Source of the DNA: Thalassotalea sediminis
GTDB taxonomy: Bacteria > Pseudomonadota > Gammaproteobacteria > Enterobacterales > Alteromonadaceae
Assembly (NCBI RefSeq): GCF_030295915.1
Contig: NZ_AP027361.1
Coordinates: 3,658,001 to 3,722,000, forward strand
Length of the DNA stretch: 64,000 bases
Reading direction: 5' to 3'
This document shows positions 1 to 8,273 of this stretch, one piece after another (position 1 is the first letter of the stretch; every line of letters starts with the position of its first letter). A program made the translations under genes and the position numbers. Under the pieces are notes generated by a model. That model saw only the letters and a program-made list of their open reading frames with translations. It was not told where the DNA came from and searched no databases.

Positions 1-2
1 AT

Positions 3-104
3 GCGGGTCACGATATTGAAGCAACCGCACTTAGCCACGCGGTAAAAATGCATGCTGAAGAGCGTATTTGTCTTAACAAAGATAAAACGGTTATTTTAAA
101 TTAG
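3..104 (+). CDS. 3' end of an unidentified gene (partial)
   Basis: An open frame enters from the left edge and stops with TAG at 102-104, giving 33 visible residues ending in KTVILN. The composition (ALSHAVKMHAEERICL) looks like real protein, and the frame stays open to the edge. The next gene begins 70 bases later on the same strand. I do not recognise the family from this short tail and assign no function. Confidence 0.55.
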   Translation, partial: AGHDIEATALSHAVKMHAEERICLNKDKTVILN

Positions 105-173
105 CCTCGGTTTTATTGATCTTTTAAAGGTTTTAGGTATAACGGTGCTAAAACCTTATAGCTAATTTTTCTC

Positions 174-1955
174 ATGACTATTAAATACCGTATTGCAGCT
201 AATGATGTAAATCATCACTTATTCGATGTTTCGTTAACTTTCTCAGCAGATAAACACCAAAATTACACGTTATCTTTACCTGCTTGGCTTCCAGGCAGTT
301 ACATGATCAGAGACTTTGCCAAAAATCTTATTTCTCTGACTGCACAAAATCAACAAAACCAAGAGATAGCGTTAACAGCGTTAGATAAACAACGTTGGCA
401 ACTCGGTGCTTGTTCGGGTGAAATAACGGTCAGCTATCAAGTATTCGCATTCGATTTATCAGTGAGAACGGCCTATCTCGATTCTCAGCGTGGATTTTTT
501 AATGGTAGCTCCACTTTTTTAGCCGTTGATAATTTACAAGAGAGTCCATGCCAACTATTCATTGAATGTCCTGCTGCTCACGAGCATTGGCGTGTTGCCA
601 CAGGCATGCGAAGAGCAAAGCATACCGATAAATACCAATTTGGTGATTACATTGCTGACAACTATGCTGAACTCATTGACTGCCCTGTTGCCATAGGTGA
701 CTTCGACAGTTTTGAATTTCAAGTAGAAGGTGTAACACATCACATGGTGTTTACCAGTAAACATTATGGTGACAGAAAGCGCATTGCAGACGATGTAGCT
801 AAACTTTGTCAACATCATATTGATTTATTTGGCGAAGCACCCTTCAATGAATATTGGTTTATTACCCATTTACTCGAAAGTGGCTTTGGTGGTTTAGAGC
901 ATAAAAACTCAACTATTTTACAGGCGAGCCGCTTTGATCTGCCAAACCCTCAACAAAAAGACGAGCTCAGCGAAGAGTATAAAACCTTTCTTTCGTTATG
1001 CTCGCACGAATATTTTCATGCTTGGAACGTATGTCGTATTAAGCCTAAAGCCTTTGTACCTTATCAGTTAAATCAGGAAAGCTACACTGAACAACTTTGG
1101 GCATACGAGGGTATCACCTCATATTATGATGATTTTTCGTTATACCGCGCCAACATTATTTCATTTGAAGATTACCTAAAAATTCTCAGTAAAGCGATCA
1201 CCCGTGTTAGCCGAGGCAATGGACAGCTAAAACAAAGTGTGAAGGAGTCTAGCTTCTTTACTTGGACCAAATTTTATAAGCAAGGACCAGACGCCGTTAA
1301 TAATATTGTCAGTTACTACACAAAAGGTGCGTTGATTGCTTTATGGCTAGATTTAACCATCAGAGAAAAATCTAAAGGTCGCTATTCACTTGATCAGTTG
1401 ATGCGAGAATTATGGATACACTTCGGTCGCCCCGGTATTGGTACCGAGCAAGAAGATTTTATCAACATTGCCAACATATTATGTGGTGAAGATATCACCG
1501 ATGCATTTACACACCTGCTAGATGCCAAAGCACCCGTTGATTTAGCGCCCTTGTTAAAGAAAGTTGGCATTAATTATACAAATAGTAAGTTTACTAAGCT
1601 TAATAGTGTTGATACTAGCGAAAATCAAATGTCGGCGCCTTATTTAGGAGCACACTATAAAACACTGTCGCTTGGCTTACAGATAACACAAGTGTTAGAA
1701 AACTCCCCCGCAGCCAAAGCCGGAATAGCAGTGAATGACGTATTAATCGCTATAGATGGCCTAAAAATGAATGAAAAAAGCATACAGCAACTTGCTAGCT
1801 ATTTGCCCACGAACAATGCACTTTCTTGCCACTTTTTTAGAGATGATCAACTGTTACAAACAGACATCAGTTTCATTGAATCACCTACAACGGGTGTTAG
1901 TTTAAGCGTTGACAATGAAGCACTAAGCCAACAATGGCGGCATATTCTGCGCTGA
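174..1955 (+). CDS. M61 family glycyl aminopeptidase with PDZ domain
   Basis: The protein has 593 residues. The central catalytic region carries the zinc motif HEYFH at residues 278-282, with the third ligand probably Glu312 in WAYEG, the usual arrangement in family M61. A PDZ domain follows at about residues 490-580 (LQITQVLENSPAAKAGI). Family members remove N-terminal Gly or Ala from peptides. There is no signal peptide, so a cytoplasmic location is likely. The length is normal for the family. The gene appears to stand alone, about 120 bases before the VOC gene. Substrate preference is inferred from family only. Confidence 0.9.
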   Translation: MTIKYRIAANDVNHHLFDVSLTFSADKHQNYTLSLPAWLPGSYMIRDFAKNLISLTAQNQQNQEIALTALDKQRWQLGACSGEITVSYQVFAFDLSVRTAYLDSQRGFFNGSSTFLAVDNLQESPCQLFIECPAAHEHWRVATGMRRAKHTDKYQFGDYIADNYAELIDCPVAIGDFDSFEFQVEGVTHHMVFTSKHYGDRKRIADDVAKLCQHHIDLFGEAPFNEYWFITHLLESGFGGLEHKNSTILQASRFDLPNPQQKDELSEEYKTFLSLCSHEYFHAWNVCRIKPKAFVPYQLNQESYTEQLWAYEGITSYYDDFSLYRANIISFEDYLKILSKAITRVSRGNGQLKQSVKESSFFTWTKFYKQGPDAVNNIVSYYTKGALIALWLDLTIREKSKGRYSLDQLMRELWIHFGRPGIGTEQEDFINIANILCGEDITDAFTHLLDAKAPVDLAPLLKKVGINYTNSKFTKLNSVDTSENQMSAPYLGAHYKTLSLGLQITQVLENSPAAKAGIAVNDVLIAIDGLKMNEKSIQQLASYLPTNNALSCHFFRDDQLLQTDISFIESPTTGVSLSVDNEALSQQWRHILR

Positions 1956-2076
1956 TGGCAATATATGTGTAAATAAAAAAGAACACCACGTTTATAGATA
2001 GATCTGCAACCAAGTTAGTAACATTTGTTACTTTTAGTTTATGATGATCTTATTCATAAATAAGAGTTCAAATAGC

Positions 2077-2607
2077 ATGATTAACATTGAGAAAGTGCAT
2101 CACGTTGCATACCGCTGTATAGATGCCAAAGAAACTGTAGAGTGGTACAAAGATAAGCTTAATATGGATCTGGTTTTAGCTATTGCTGAAAATGAAGTAC
2201 CTTCAACGAAAGCACCGGATCCTTACATGCATATATTTTTAGACGCCGGCATGGGTAACGTATTGGCGTTTTTCGAGCTGCCTAATAGTGACGATATGGG
2301 CAGAGATGAAAACACGCCAGCGTGGGTACAGCACTTGGCATTGAAAGTAGCAGATGTTGATGCACTCGTGGAAGCTAAAGAGAGTTTAGAAAGTAAAGGC
2401 GTAGACGTATTAGGACCAGTTCATCACGGTGTTTTTAAATCTATTTACTTTTTCGATCCAAGTGGTCATCGTTTGGAACTTGCTGCTGATATCGGCACAC
2501 CAGAACAATACAAGCAGTTAAATGAAGTTGCTCACGCCATGATAGATGAGTGGGCAGTTACCAAGCGCGCGCCAAAACATGCCGCTTGGTTGCACGAACA
2601 TGACTAA
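2077..2607 (+). CDS. VOC (glyoxalase/bleomycin resistance/dioxygenase) superfamily protein
   Basis: 176 residues with two beta-alpha-beta-beta-beta modules of the vicinal oxygen chelate fold. Likely metal ligands are His8 or His9 in EKVHHVAYR, His86 in VQHLALKV and Glu134 in HRLELAAD. The ATG at 2077 is preferred over the in-frame ATG at 2041, because it has AAGAG upstream and gives a domain-start N terminus; 2041 has no ribosome site and would add 12 odd residues. The fold covers glyoxalases, epimerases and dioxygenases, so the substrate is open. A clear terminator follows. Confidence 0.85.
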   Translation: MINIEKVHHVAYRCIDAKETVEWYKDKLNMDLVLAIAENEVPSTKAPDPYMHIFLDAGMGNVLAFFELPNSDDMGRDENTPAWVQHLALKVADVDALVEAKESLESKGVDVLGPVHHGVFKSIYFFDPSGHRLELAADIGTPEQYKQLNEVAHAMIDEWAVTKRAPKHAAWLHEHD

Positions 2608-2648
2608 ATAGATCGTTATTGAAAGTGTATATCGTTTCACGATAAGGC

Positions 2649-2686
2649 AAAGGCGAGTTATATACATTGCTCGCCTTTACTTTTTT
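2649..2686 (+). terminator. Rho-independent terminator after the VOC gene
   Basis: The 9-bp stem AAAGGCGAG / CTCGCCTTT (2649-2657 and 2670-2678) has a 12-base loop and is followed by AC and six T residues. It separates the VOC gene from the sRNA promoter region. Confidence 0.85.
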
Positions 2687-2870
2687 GAATAGTAGATGAA
2701 GAACGATTTACCTACTCCTCCACAGCTCGCTGTAATACTATTTCCTCACCTTTTGTAAGACATTGGCTATTAATTTTTAACCTAAATTTATTGTCTTTTT
2801 TATTCTTCATGCAAAACATACATTTAACTAATTTTTCACCAAAATGATGTATTTTTAACCATTTTAACAC

Positions 2871-2898
2871 TTGCTTAACAGTTTAAATTCGGTAAAGT
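2871..2898 (+). promoter_or_regulatory. Predicted sigma-70 promoter of the CsrB/C-like sRNA
   Basis: TTGCTT at 2871-2876 and TAAAGT at 2893-2898 are 16 bases apart, which places the start near 2905, exactly where the first GGA hairpin begins. A TGTAAG half-site at 2753-2758, about 150 bases upstream, resembles half of the GacA/UvrY operator (TGTAAG-N6-CTTACA), but the other half is poor. Confidence 0.5.
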
Positions 2899-2904
2899 AA
2901 GTGC

Positions 2905-3247
2905 AGCTATCGAGGATAGCGACAGAATACGGAAACAATAAAACGGTACGGAAACTAATAATACTAATAATAAGTAGTATGTAATATTGAGAATAGGGAT
3001 GGTTTACTCCTCATCAGGATGGATGACAATTATGTCCAGGAGGATATTAGGGAAAGCCTAAGAAAGTGTCAGGATGACCGATAAGTAGAAACATCAAGGG
3101 AAGCTAGTAATAATAAACGGGAACACTGTTAGAGAATGCACAGGGATTGTTACCAAAGTGATGGAATACACTAAATTGGAACATGCATTTTGTCGCAATA
3201 GTTGACAATAATTCTCCTAAAACGATGGCTTTGCCATCGTTTTTTCT
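2905..3247 (+). ncRNA. CsrB/CsrC-family regulatory sRNA (CsrA sponge)
   Basis: A non-coding, purine-rich stretch of about 340 bases contains 15 GGA trinucleotides between 2914 and 3180, many as AGGA, CAGGA or AGGGA. The 5' end forms a hairpin GCTATC-GAG-GATAGC. The 3' end is a perfect terminator: 8-bp stem ACGATGGC / GCCATCGT (3222-3240) followed by six T. Multiple GGA motifs in hairpin loops plus a strong terminator define the CsrB/CsrC/RsmZ sponges that titrate CsrA. The length is close to that of E. coli CsrB. It lies just upstream of yihI, the position of csrC in E. coli. The exact 5' end is inferred. Confidence 0.87.
3222..3245 (+). terminator. Terminator of the CsrB/C-like sRNA
   Basis: Perfect 8-bp stem ACGATGGC / GCCATCGT with a TTT loop, followed by a T run at 3240-3245. 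It lies about 80 bases before yihI, so yihI probably uses its own promoter or read-through. Confidence 0.9.
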
Positions 3248-3326
3248 TTCCAGTGACGGAATAATTACCCTCAAACACAAATCTACAGTAAAATAGATTT
3301 CATAATTCATTGTTAATGTAAGCCTT

Positions 3327-3890
3327 ATGACACGTAAAAAGAAATCCAGAACCTCCTCAGCAGCGCCAGTAAGGTTATCTAAGCAAGAAAAACAAAAACT
3401 TGCCGAGCTAAAAGACAAAAAGCCTAAAAAGCAAAAAGGCAAAAAGCCTGGTAATAGACAGCAAGTGGCGCGTGAAAATACTTCAACACAGCAACCAGTG
3501 AAAAATAATGATCCACGCTTAGGTAGTAAAAAACCCATCCCGCTTGGTAAAACAACAACGACTGCGCCCACCAAAAAGGTTCAGCAAAAGCCGCCTTCTG
3601 CGCCTCGTGTAGCGCCGGTCCATGTCATTGATAATACCGCTGATCTGAATGACGAGTTGATCAGTATTGAAGAAGATGAAATGTTACAAGCAATTCTTGT
3701 TAAACAAGATCAGGCGTTACCGTTAAGCGAGCAAGAAATAGAGTACTTTAATCGTTTAATGGATAGACATCACGTTATCAGTGAACAACTAGGCTTATCT
3801 GATGAAGTAACAGAAGATAATAACGAAGCCAAAGATGATGATGCATTATGGGATTCGCTTGATAAACAAGACTTTTCAGATTATCAATAA
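3327..3890 (+). CDS. yihI: YihI, GTPase-activating protein for Der
   Basis: 187 residues. The N-terminal half is strongly basic and lysine-rich (MTRKKKSRTSSAAP), and the C-terminal half is acidic (ADLNDELISIEEDEMLQAIL). This two-part layout is characteristic of YihI, which stimulates the GTPase Der (EngA) and so modulates late 50S ribosome assembly. It starts about 80 bases after the CsrB/C-like sRNA terminator and is followed after 12 bases by the DUF2489 gene and then hemN. The yihI-hemN linkage supports the call. Confidence 0.9.
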   Translation: MTRKKKSRTSSAAPVRLSKQEKQKLAELKDKKPKKQKGKKPGNRQQVARENTSTQQPVKNNDPRLGSKKPIPLGKTTTTAPTKKVQQKPPSAPRVAPVHVIDNTADLNDELISIEEDEMLQAILVKQDQALPLSEQEIEYFNRLMDRHHVISEQLGLSDEVTEDNNEAKDDDALWDSLDKQDFSDYQ

Positions 3891-3902
3891 CACAGGACAA
3901 CT

Positions 3903-4415
3903 ATGTTTGAACAATATTGGCTCGAGTTAATTGTAACGGGTGGACTTATCATTGCCGCGCTTGCCTTTTATGCCGGCATGTTATTAAAACAACTTAACAC
4001 ACAGAAAAAACAGCAAGCACAAGCGCAGTTAATACAGCAACAACACTTAGCGGAACACGATAAAAAAATACTCGACAGCGTCGTTATTATTGTACGTGCA
4101 TTGAAAGAAGAGCAGTGCGATCTTTCAGAAGGTTGTTGGCGAATAAGCGTACTGCTTGAATCACTCAAAACGTCAAGCGAACTCGCGTCGGAGTTTCCGA
4201 GTGTTTTTGAACTATATAATGCGATAAAGCACATGCCAATTCTTGAAGAACGAAAAAAGCTAGAAAAACGTGCGCGCATGAAGCTCGATCTTGAACGTAT
4301 GAAAGCCGAAACAAGGCTACAAAGTGATATTCATCAAGATATTGAACGATTACACCAATATGCAAACGAACGTATTTCTACCCTGAGTATACGAGTATCA
4401 GCCTCAAACACTTAG
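3903..4415 (+). CDS. DUF2489 domain-containing membrane-anchored protein
   Basis: 170 residues: one N-terminal membrane segment (about residues 8-28, ELIVTGGLIIAALAFYAGML), then a long Q/K/E-rich alpha-helical cytoplasmic region with coiled-coil character. This gene type sits between yihI and hemN in other marine gammaproteobacteria and carries DUF2489. GGACAACT lies upstream of the ATG. No biochemical function is established. The 12-base gap to yihI suggests co-transcription. Confidence 0.75.
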   Translation: MFEQYWLELIVTGGLIIAALAFYAGMLLKQLNTQKKQQAQAQLIQQQHLAEHDKKILDSVVIIVRALKEEQCDLSEGCWRISVLLESLKTSSELASEFPSVFELYNAIKHMPILEERKKLEKRARMKLDLERMKAETRLQSDIHQDIERLHQYANERISTLSIRVSASNT

Positions 4416-4556
4416 TAAAAGCAAGCGCCTAATGCTGTTTTTCTAAAAGCTTGCGCTTGATCAAACACTGTCGTTACGTAATCGACTAAAATATTCTCAT
4501 TCGTGCAACCTAAATTCTGCACGTCTTTGTTAATATAAGTCGTTGAGGGTAACGTA

Positions 4557-5927
4557 ATGCAAACTGATCTATTTTTTGACCAAACACTTCTGGCTAAATA
4601 CAACACCAGTGGTCCTCGCTACACTTCTTACCCAACGGCACTTGAATTTCATGACCAATTCAAAGCGACCGACTTTGCTAGTGCTGTTAGTAACTCTAAA
4701 AACAACGAGTTATCACTCTACGTTCATATCCCGTTTTGCCATTCATTATGTTACTACTGTGGCTGCAATAAAGTTGTCACTCGCCATCGAGATAAAGCAG
4801 ATATTTACCTTGATTATTTAGTAAAAGAAATTAAACAAAAAGCGTCATTATTTGACGGGTATACCGTTAAACAACTTCATTGGGGAGGAGGTACACCGAG
4901 CTTTTTAACTAAACTTCAAATAAGCTTTCTCGTATATCAATTAAAGCAAGCATTCTCTTTTGATCCTCAGTTAGAAATGAGCATTGAAATCGACCCGCGT
5001 GAAATAGATTTATCGCTTATTGATCATCTACACGACCTAGGATTTAACCGTTTAAGTATTGGTGTGCAAGACATTGATAGCAAGGTGCAGGAAGCCATAA
5101 ATCGCAAACAATCAACAGCCTTTATTGCCAGTATCATTACGCGCGCAAAACAATTAGGATTTAGCTCAGTAAATGTTGATTTAATTTACGGCTTACCCCA
5201 TCAAACTCTCACCACCTTTAGTAAGACCATCGATAAGGTCTATGAAATGGACGTAGATCGCATATCGTTATTTAGCTACGCTCATTTACCAAGTCGCTTT
5301 GCTGCTCAACGTAAGTTACGTGATGAATGGTTACCAAACACCGAGGAGAAATTTGCGTTAATGAAATTAGCCATTGAACGGTTTTGTCAGTATGGCTATG
5401 AATTTATAGGCATGGATCATTTCGCTAAACCTAGCGATGAGCTCGCTATTGCACAACGAGAAGGTCATTTGCACCGTAACTTTCAAGGTTATACCACCAA
5501 AGGAAATTATGATTTACTCGGCTTAGGCGTTTCTTCCATCAGCGCCATTGGCGATAGCTACAGTCAAAACGAGAAAGATCTAAAGCAGTACTACCGTGCC
5601 ATTGACGTGCAAGGACAAGCAATCTCTAAAGGGCTGAATTTGACTGAGGATGATCTAATTCGTGGCGAGGTTATTAAGTCTCTGATGTGCAATATGCATG
5701 TCGATAAACGTGCGATTGAGAATAAATTTTCTATTGATTTTGATCATTACTTTACTGAAGATTTACAATCACTTACATGTTTTATTAATGATGGTTTAGT
5801 CGTATTAAGTGATCAGCATATTTATGTTGATCAACGCGCACGATTACTGATCCGCATTATCGCGATGAGTTTTGACGCCTATATGAAGCAACATTTAAAT
5901 CAGCAACGATTTTCTCGCGTTATTTAG
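4557..5927 (+). CDS. hemN: Oxygen-independent coproporphyrinogen III oxidase
   Basis: 456 residues, the usual HemN length. The radical-SAM cluster motif is Cys61-x3-Cys65-x2-Cys68, followed by Cys70 (HIPFCHSLCYYCGCN), as in true HemN. WGGGTP and the C-terminal HemN domain are present. It converts coproporphyrinogen III to protoporphyrinogen IX without oxygen, using SAM, in the cytoplasm. GAGGG lies upstream of the ATG. Its last 8 bases overlap the 3' end of the convergent regulator gene, so no terminator separates them. Confidence 0.96.
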   Translation: MQTDLFFDQTLLAKYNTSGPRYTSYPTALEFHDQFKATDFASAVSNSKNNELSLYVHIPFCHSLCYYCGCNKVVTRHRDKADIYLDYLVKEIKQKASLFDGYTVKQLHWGGGTPSFLTKLQISFLVYQLKQAFSFDPQLEMSIEIDPREIDLSLIDHLHDLGFNRLSIGVQDIDSKVQEAINRKQSTAFIASIITRAKQLGFSSVNVDLIYGLPHQTLTTFSKTIDKVYEMDVDRISLFSYAHLPSRFAAQRKLRDEWLPNTEEKFALMKLAIERFCQYGYEFIGMDHFAKPSDELAIAQREGHLHRNFQGYTTKGNYDLLGLGVSSISAIGDSYSQNEKDLKQYYRAIDVQGQAISKGLNLTEDDLIRGEVIKSLMCNMHVDKRAIENKFSIDFDHYFTEDLQSLTCFINDGLVVLSDQHIYVDQRARLLIRIIAMSFDAYMKQHLNQQRFSRVI

Positions 5928-8064
5928 TCACTTGTAACGTTTGGTAAATGTCTAAATTGGCTTGTTTTACTTGTCCGTAGAGCAAGCGCTTGGTCGTAAT
6001 GTCAAAGTCGCTTACACGCGAACTAACGAGCGGTTTAGCATCACTCTGCTTTTGCCCATCGGCAAGTGTTAATATTTCTCGCGTTTGATAATCAAACCAA
6101 TACCACTGACCGCCTTGTTTGTGTAAATTAAATTGACGACCATCCAAGAAATATGGTGCAAGATTGTGATGTTTCACCTGCTGTTGTTCGGTATTACCGA
6201 CAAACAGTTGTTGTTGTTGATCAAGCCATAGGGTGTCTTTTTCACTAGCGCTAAAATGGACAAATTGCCATTTTGGTTCAGCTTTAGTTACCGAATTAGT
6301 CTGTAAATTATAGAAATGTACTTGCCAACGTTCGGCCACCTTTACACTGTAGGCAATGATATTATCACTTTTAAATGACACACCTTTCATCTCATTTTGC
6401 GGTATTTTAAGGCGCTGATAACGTCCATCTTTCACAGAAATAAGGTGAATCTCATTTAATGTTAATGCCATTAAATAGTCATCATTCGGTGACCACCTTA
6501 AGTCTATATAATGCCTATCATCGTTAAACTGAGTTAATTTAGTACGAGACTGATTAGCCGATGAGGTTAACCAAACCTCTTCATGGCCTGTTGCTAATGA
6601 GATATATGCGATAACGTCAGAGGTGTTAGCAAAGCGAGCCAAACTCTCATTTACAGAACTATCAGCAATCATTGATTGTTGTGCACTATCCAGTGACAAT
6701 ACTGCTAGATCTGTATTTTTATTACCGGCAGAAAACAGGTAATCTCGTCCATTACTATGCCTTTTAGGTGCCCGAATAACTCTTGTACCTGCAAAGATAA
6801 CCGCTGCTTTTTTACCCGTTAAATCATAACGGAGTAAATCATGAGCTGGGTGTTCACCCATCATAACGACATGCTTTCCGTCATGGCTCCATATCGCACA
6901 ACAAACATAAGCATTAAGCTTAAACAGCAAGGTTAGTTTATCGCTATCAAGATCTAACCGATAAAAGCCTTCCCATTGTTGTTGATCTGGTGAGGATATC
7001 AGTAAGATATTTTTTGATGGGTGTAAATCAAATTGATAGTTACCGCCTAAATAAATATCTGGTTGAGATAAACGCTTTTGTTTACCCGTTTTGAGATCAA
7101 TGGAAAACATTGTATACGGTGTTCCTGCACCATTATTTTCAGCGTACACAAGAAGATTATCATCATGAGTGAATAAAATTTTGCCGAAACTACCGGCTGT
7201 GCAATTATGTATTAATTGAGGTTCTTTTAACGTTAAGCCTTCTACCTCTCGGATAAAGTATTGGCACTGTTCAGGGTTAGCCACTAAATACGCTAACTTA
7301 GAGCCATCTTTATTCCAGCTTGCAGGTCCAACCCCTAGACCATTGTGATCATCAACAGTGATCACTTTCTCGTCTGCTAAACGTTTTATTTTTAGGTATA
7401 TATTGTTGTCGACCGAAGACAAATAGGCGACACGTGTACCATCAGGGGAAAATTCAGCAAAGAGTTCGTTTCCGGCATCGGTCGTTAGTGCTTGTGCTGA
7501 AGTGGTTATTTGTTGATTATTGCTTTGCTGCCAACTAAAAACAACCATGCTCAGTATCATCATACAGATAATAATAATTAACTTTCGCGACGATTTAACA
7601 CTTTGGTTGCCCACCCTAGTAACTGTTGTTTCATTCTCTTTTTCAGATAGTTGTTTAACGGAGGTTGAAGTCTCTGGTGTTATCGTCAGTTCAGTTTCAT
7701 TTGACGCAGGTTGAAGATTTTCAGTGCATGCTTTTTCGTCTTCAATTTTCTCGTCAAGCAGCTTTACTGAGGCAATAAACTTGTATCCTTTTTTGGGAAA
7801 CGTTGCGATAAACTTTGGTCGCCTAGCATCATCAACAAAAGCTTTTCTAAGTTTTGTGATCAACTTACTGACAGCATTATCACTAACAATTCTTCCGAGC
7901 CACACATTAGTGATTAATTCATCTTTGCTAATAATTACATCGGGGTGCTGACAAAAGTAACGTAACAGTTCAACCGTCATCGGTTCTAACTGTTGTCTAT
8001 GCTTATTATCTGTAAGTGATTGTTGTTGATCACAAAAAATGAATTGTGCTATTTGCCAACGCAT
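5920..8064 (-). CDS. CadC-like membrane transcriptional regulator with beta-propeller sensor
   Basis: 714 residues in three parts. Residues about 1-105 form an OmpR/PhoB-type winged helix (KDELITNVWLGRIVSDNAVS, then KKGYKFI). A single membrane helix is at about 160-180 (LIIIICMMILSMVVFSW). The outer part has repeated PD40/TolB-like blades such as FAEFSPDGTRVAYLS and PASWNKDGSKLAYL. This is the ToxR/CadC one-component type: the DNA-binding part is cytoplasmic and the sensor periplasmic. The gene is divergent from the exported hydrolase at 8274, a plausible target. The ligand is unknown. Confidence 0.85.
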   Translation of the reverse strand: MRWQIAQFIFCDQQQSLTDNKHRQQLEPMTVELLRYFCQHPDVIISKDELITNVWLGRIVSDNAVSKLITKLRKAFVDDARRPKFIATFPKKGYKFIASVKLLDEKIEDEKACTENLQPASNETELTITPETSTSVKQLSEKENETTVTRVGNQSVKSSRKLIIIICMMILSMVVFSWQQSNNQQITTSAQALTTDAGNELFAEFSPDGTRVAYLSSVDNNIYLKIKRLADEKVITVDDHNGLGVGPASWNKDGSKLAYLVANPEQCQYFIREVEGLTLKEPQLIHNCTAGSFGKILFTHDDNLLVYAENNGAGTPYTMFSIDLKTGKQKRLSQPDIYLGGNYQFDLHPSKNILLISSPDQQQWEGFYRLDLDSDKLTLLFKLNAYVCCAIWSHDGKHVVMMGEHPAHDLLRYDLTGKKAAVIFAGTRVIRAPKRHSNGRDYLFSAGNKNTDLAVLSLDSAQQSMIADSSVNESLARFANTSDVIAYISLATGHEEVWLTSSANQSRTKLTQFNDDRHYIDLRWSPNDDYLMALTLNEIHLISVKDGRYQRLKIPQNEMKGVSFKSDNIIAYSVKVAERWQVHFYNLQTNSVTKAEPKWQFVHFSASEKDTLWLDQQQQLFVGNTEQQQVKHHNLAPYFLDGRQFNLHKQGGQWYWFDYQTREILTLADGQKQSDAKPLVSSRVSDFDITTKRLLYGQVKQANLDIYQTLQVTK

Positions 8065-8273
8065 GTTTTTTTCTACGCCTTTTTAAGTATTTGTAAACTA
8101 TCATAATTCACTAATTTGGTCACGATAAGTCATCAAAAGTCATCAAAAAATCCTACTAAGTCAGCTATAAGTCACGACTTCCTTGTACATAACCACTAAC
8201 TTACAGACAAAGATTTACTTGTTACGACTTAAAGAAACAAGTGCACCATACATTACGTTTACAAGGAAAAGAG

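Noticed and set aside
3104..3574. 156-codon minus-strand frame over the Csr sRNA and yihI
   Set aside because: Antisense to yihI and to the sRNA terminator; composition is that of a mirror frame of a Lys-rich gene.
4457..4464. TTGATCAA before hemN as a possible FNR site
   Set aside because: The half-sites are fused without the four-base spacer of TTGAT-N4-ATCAA.
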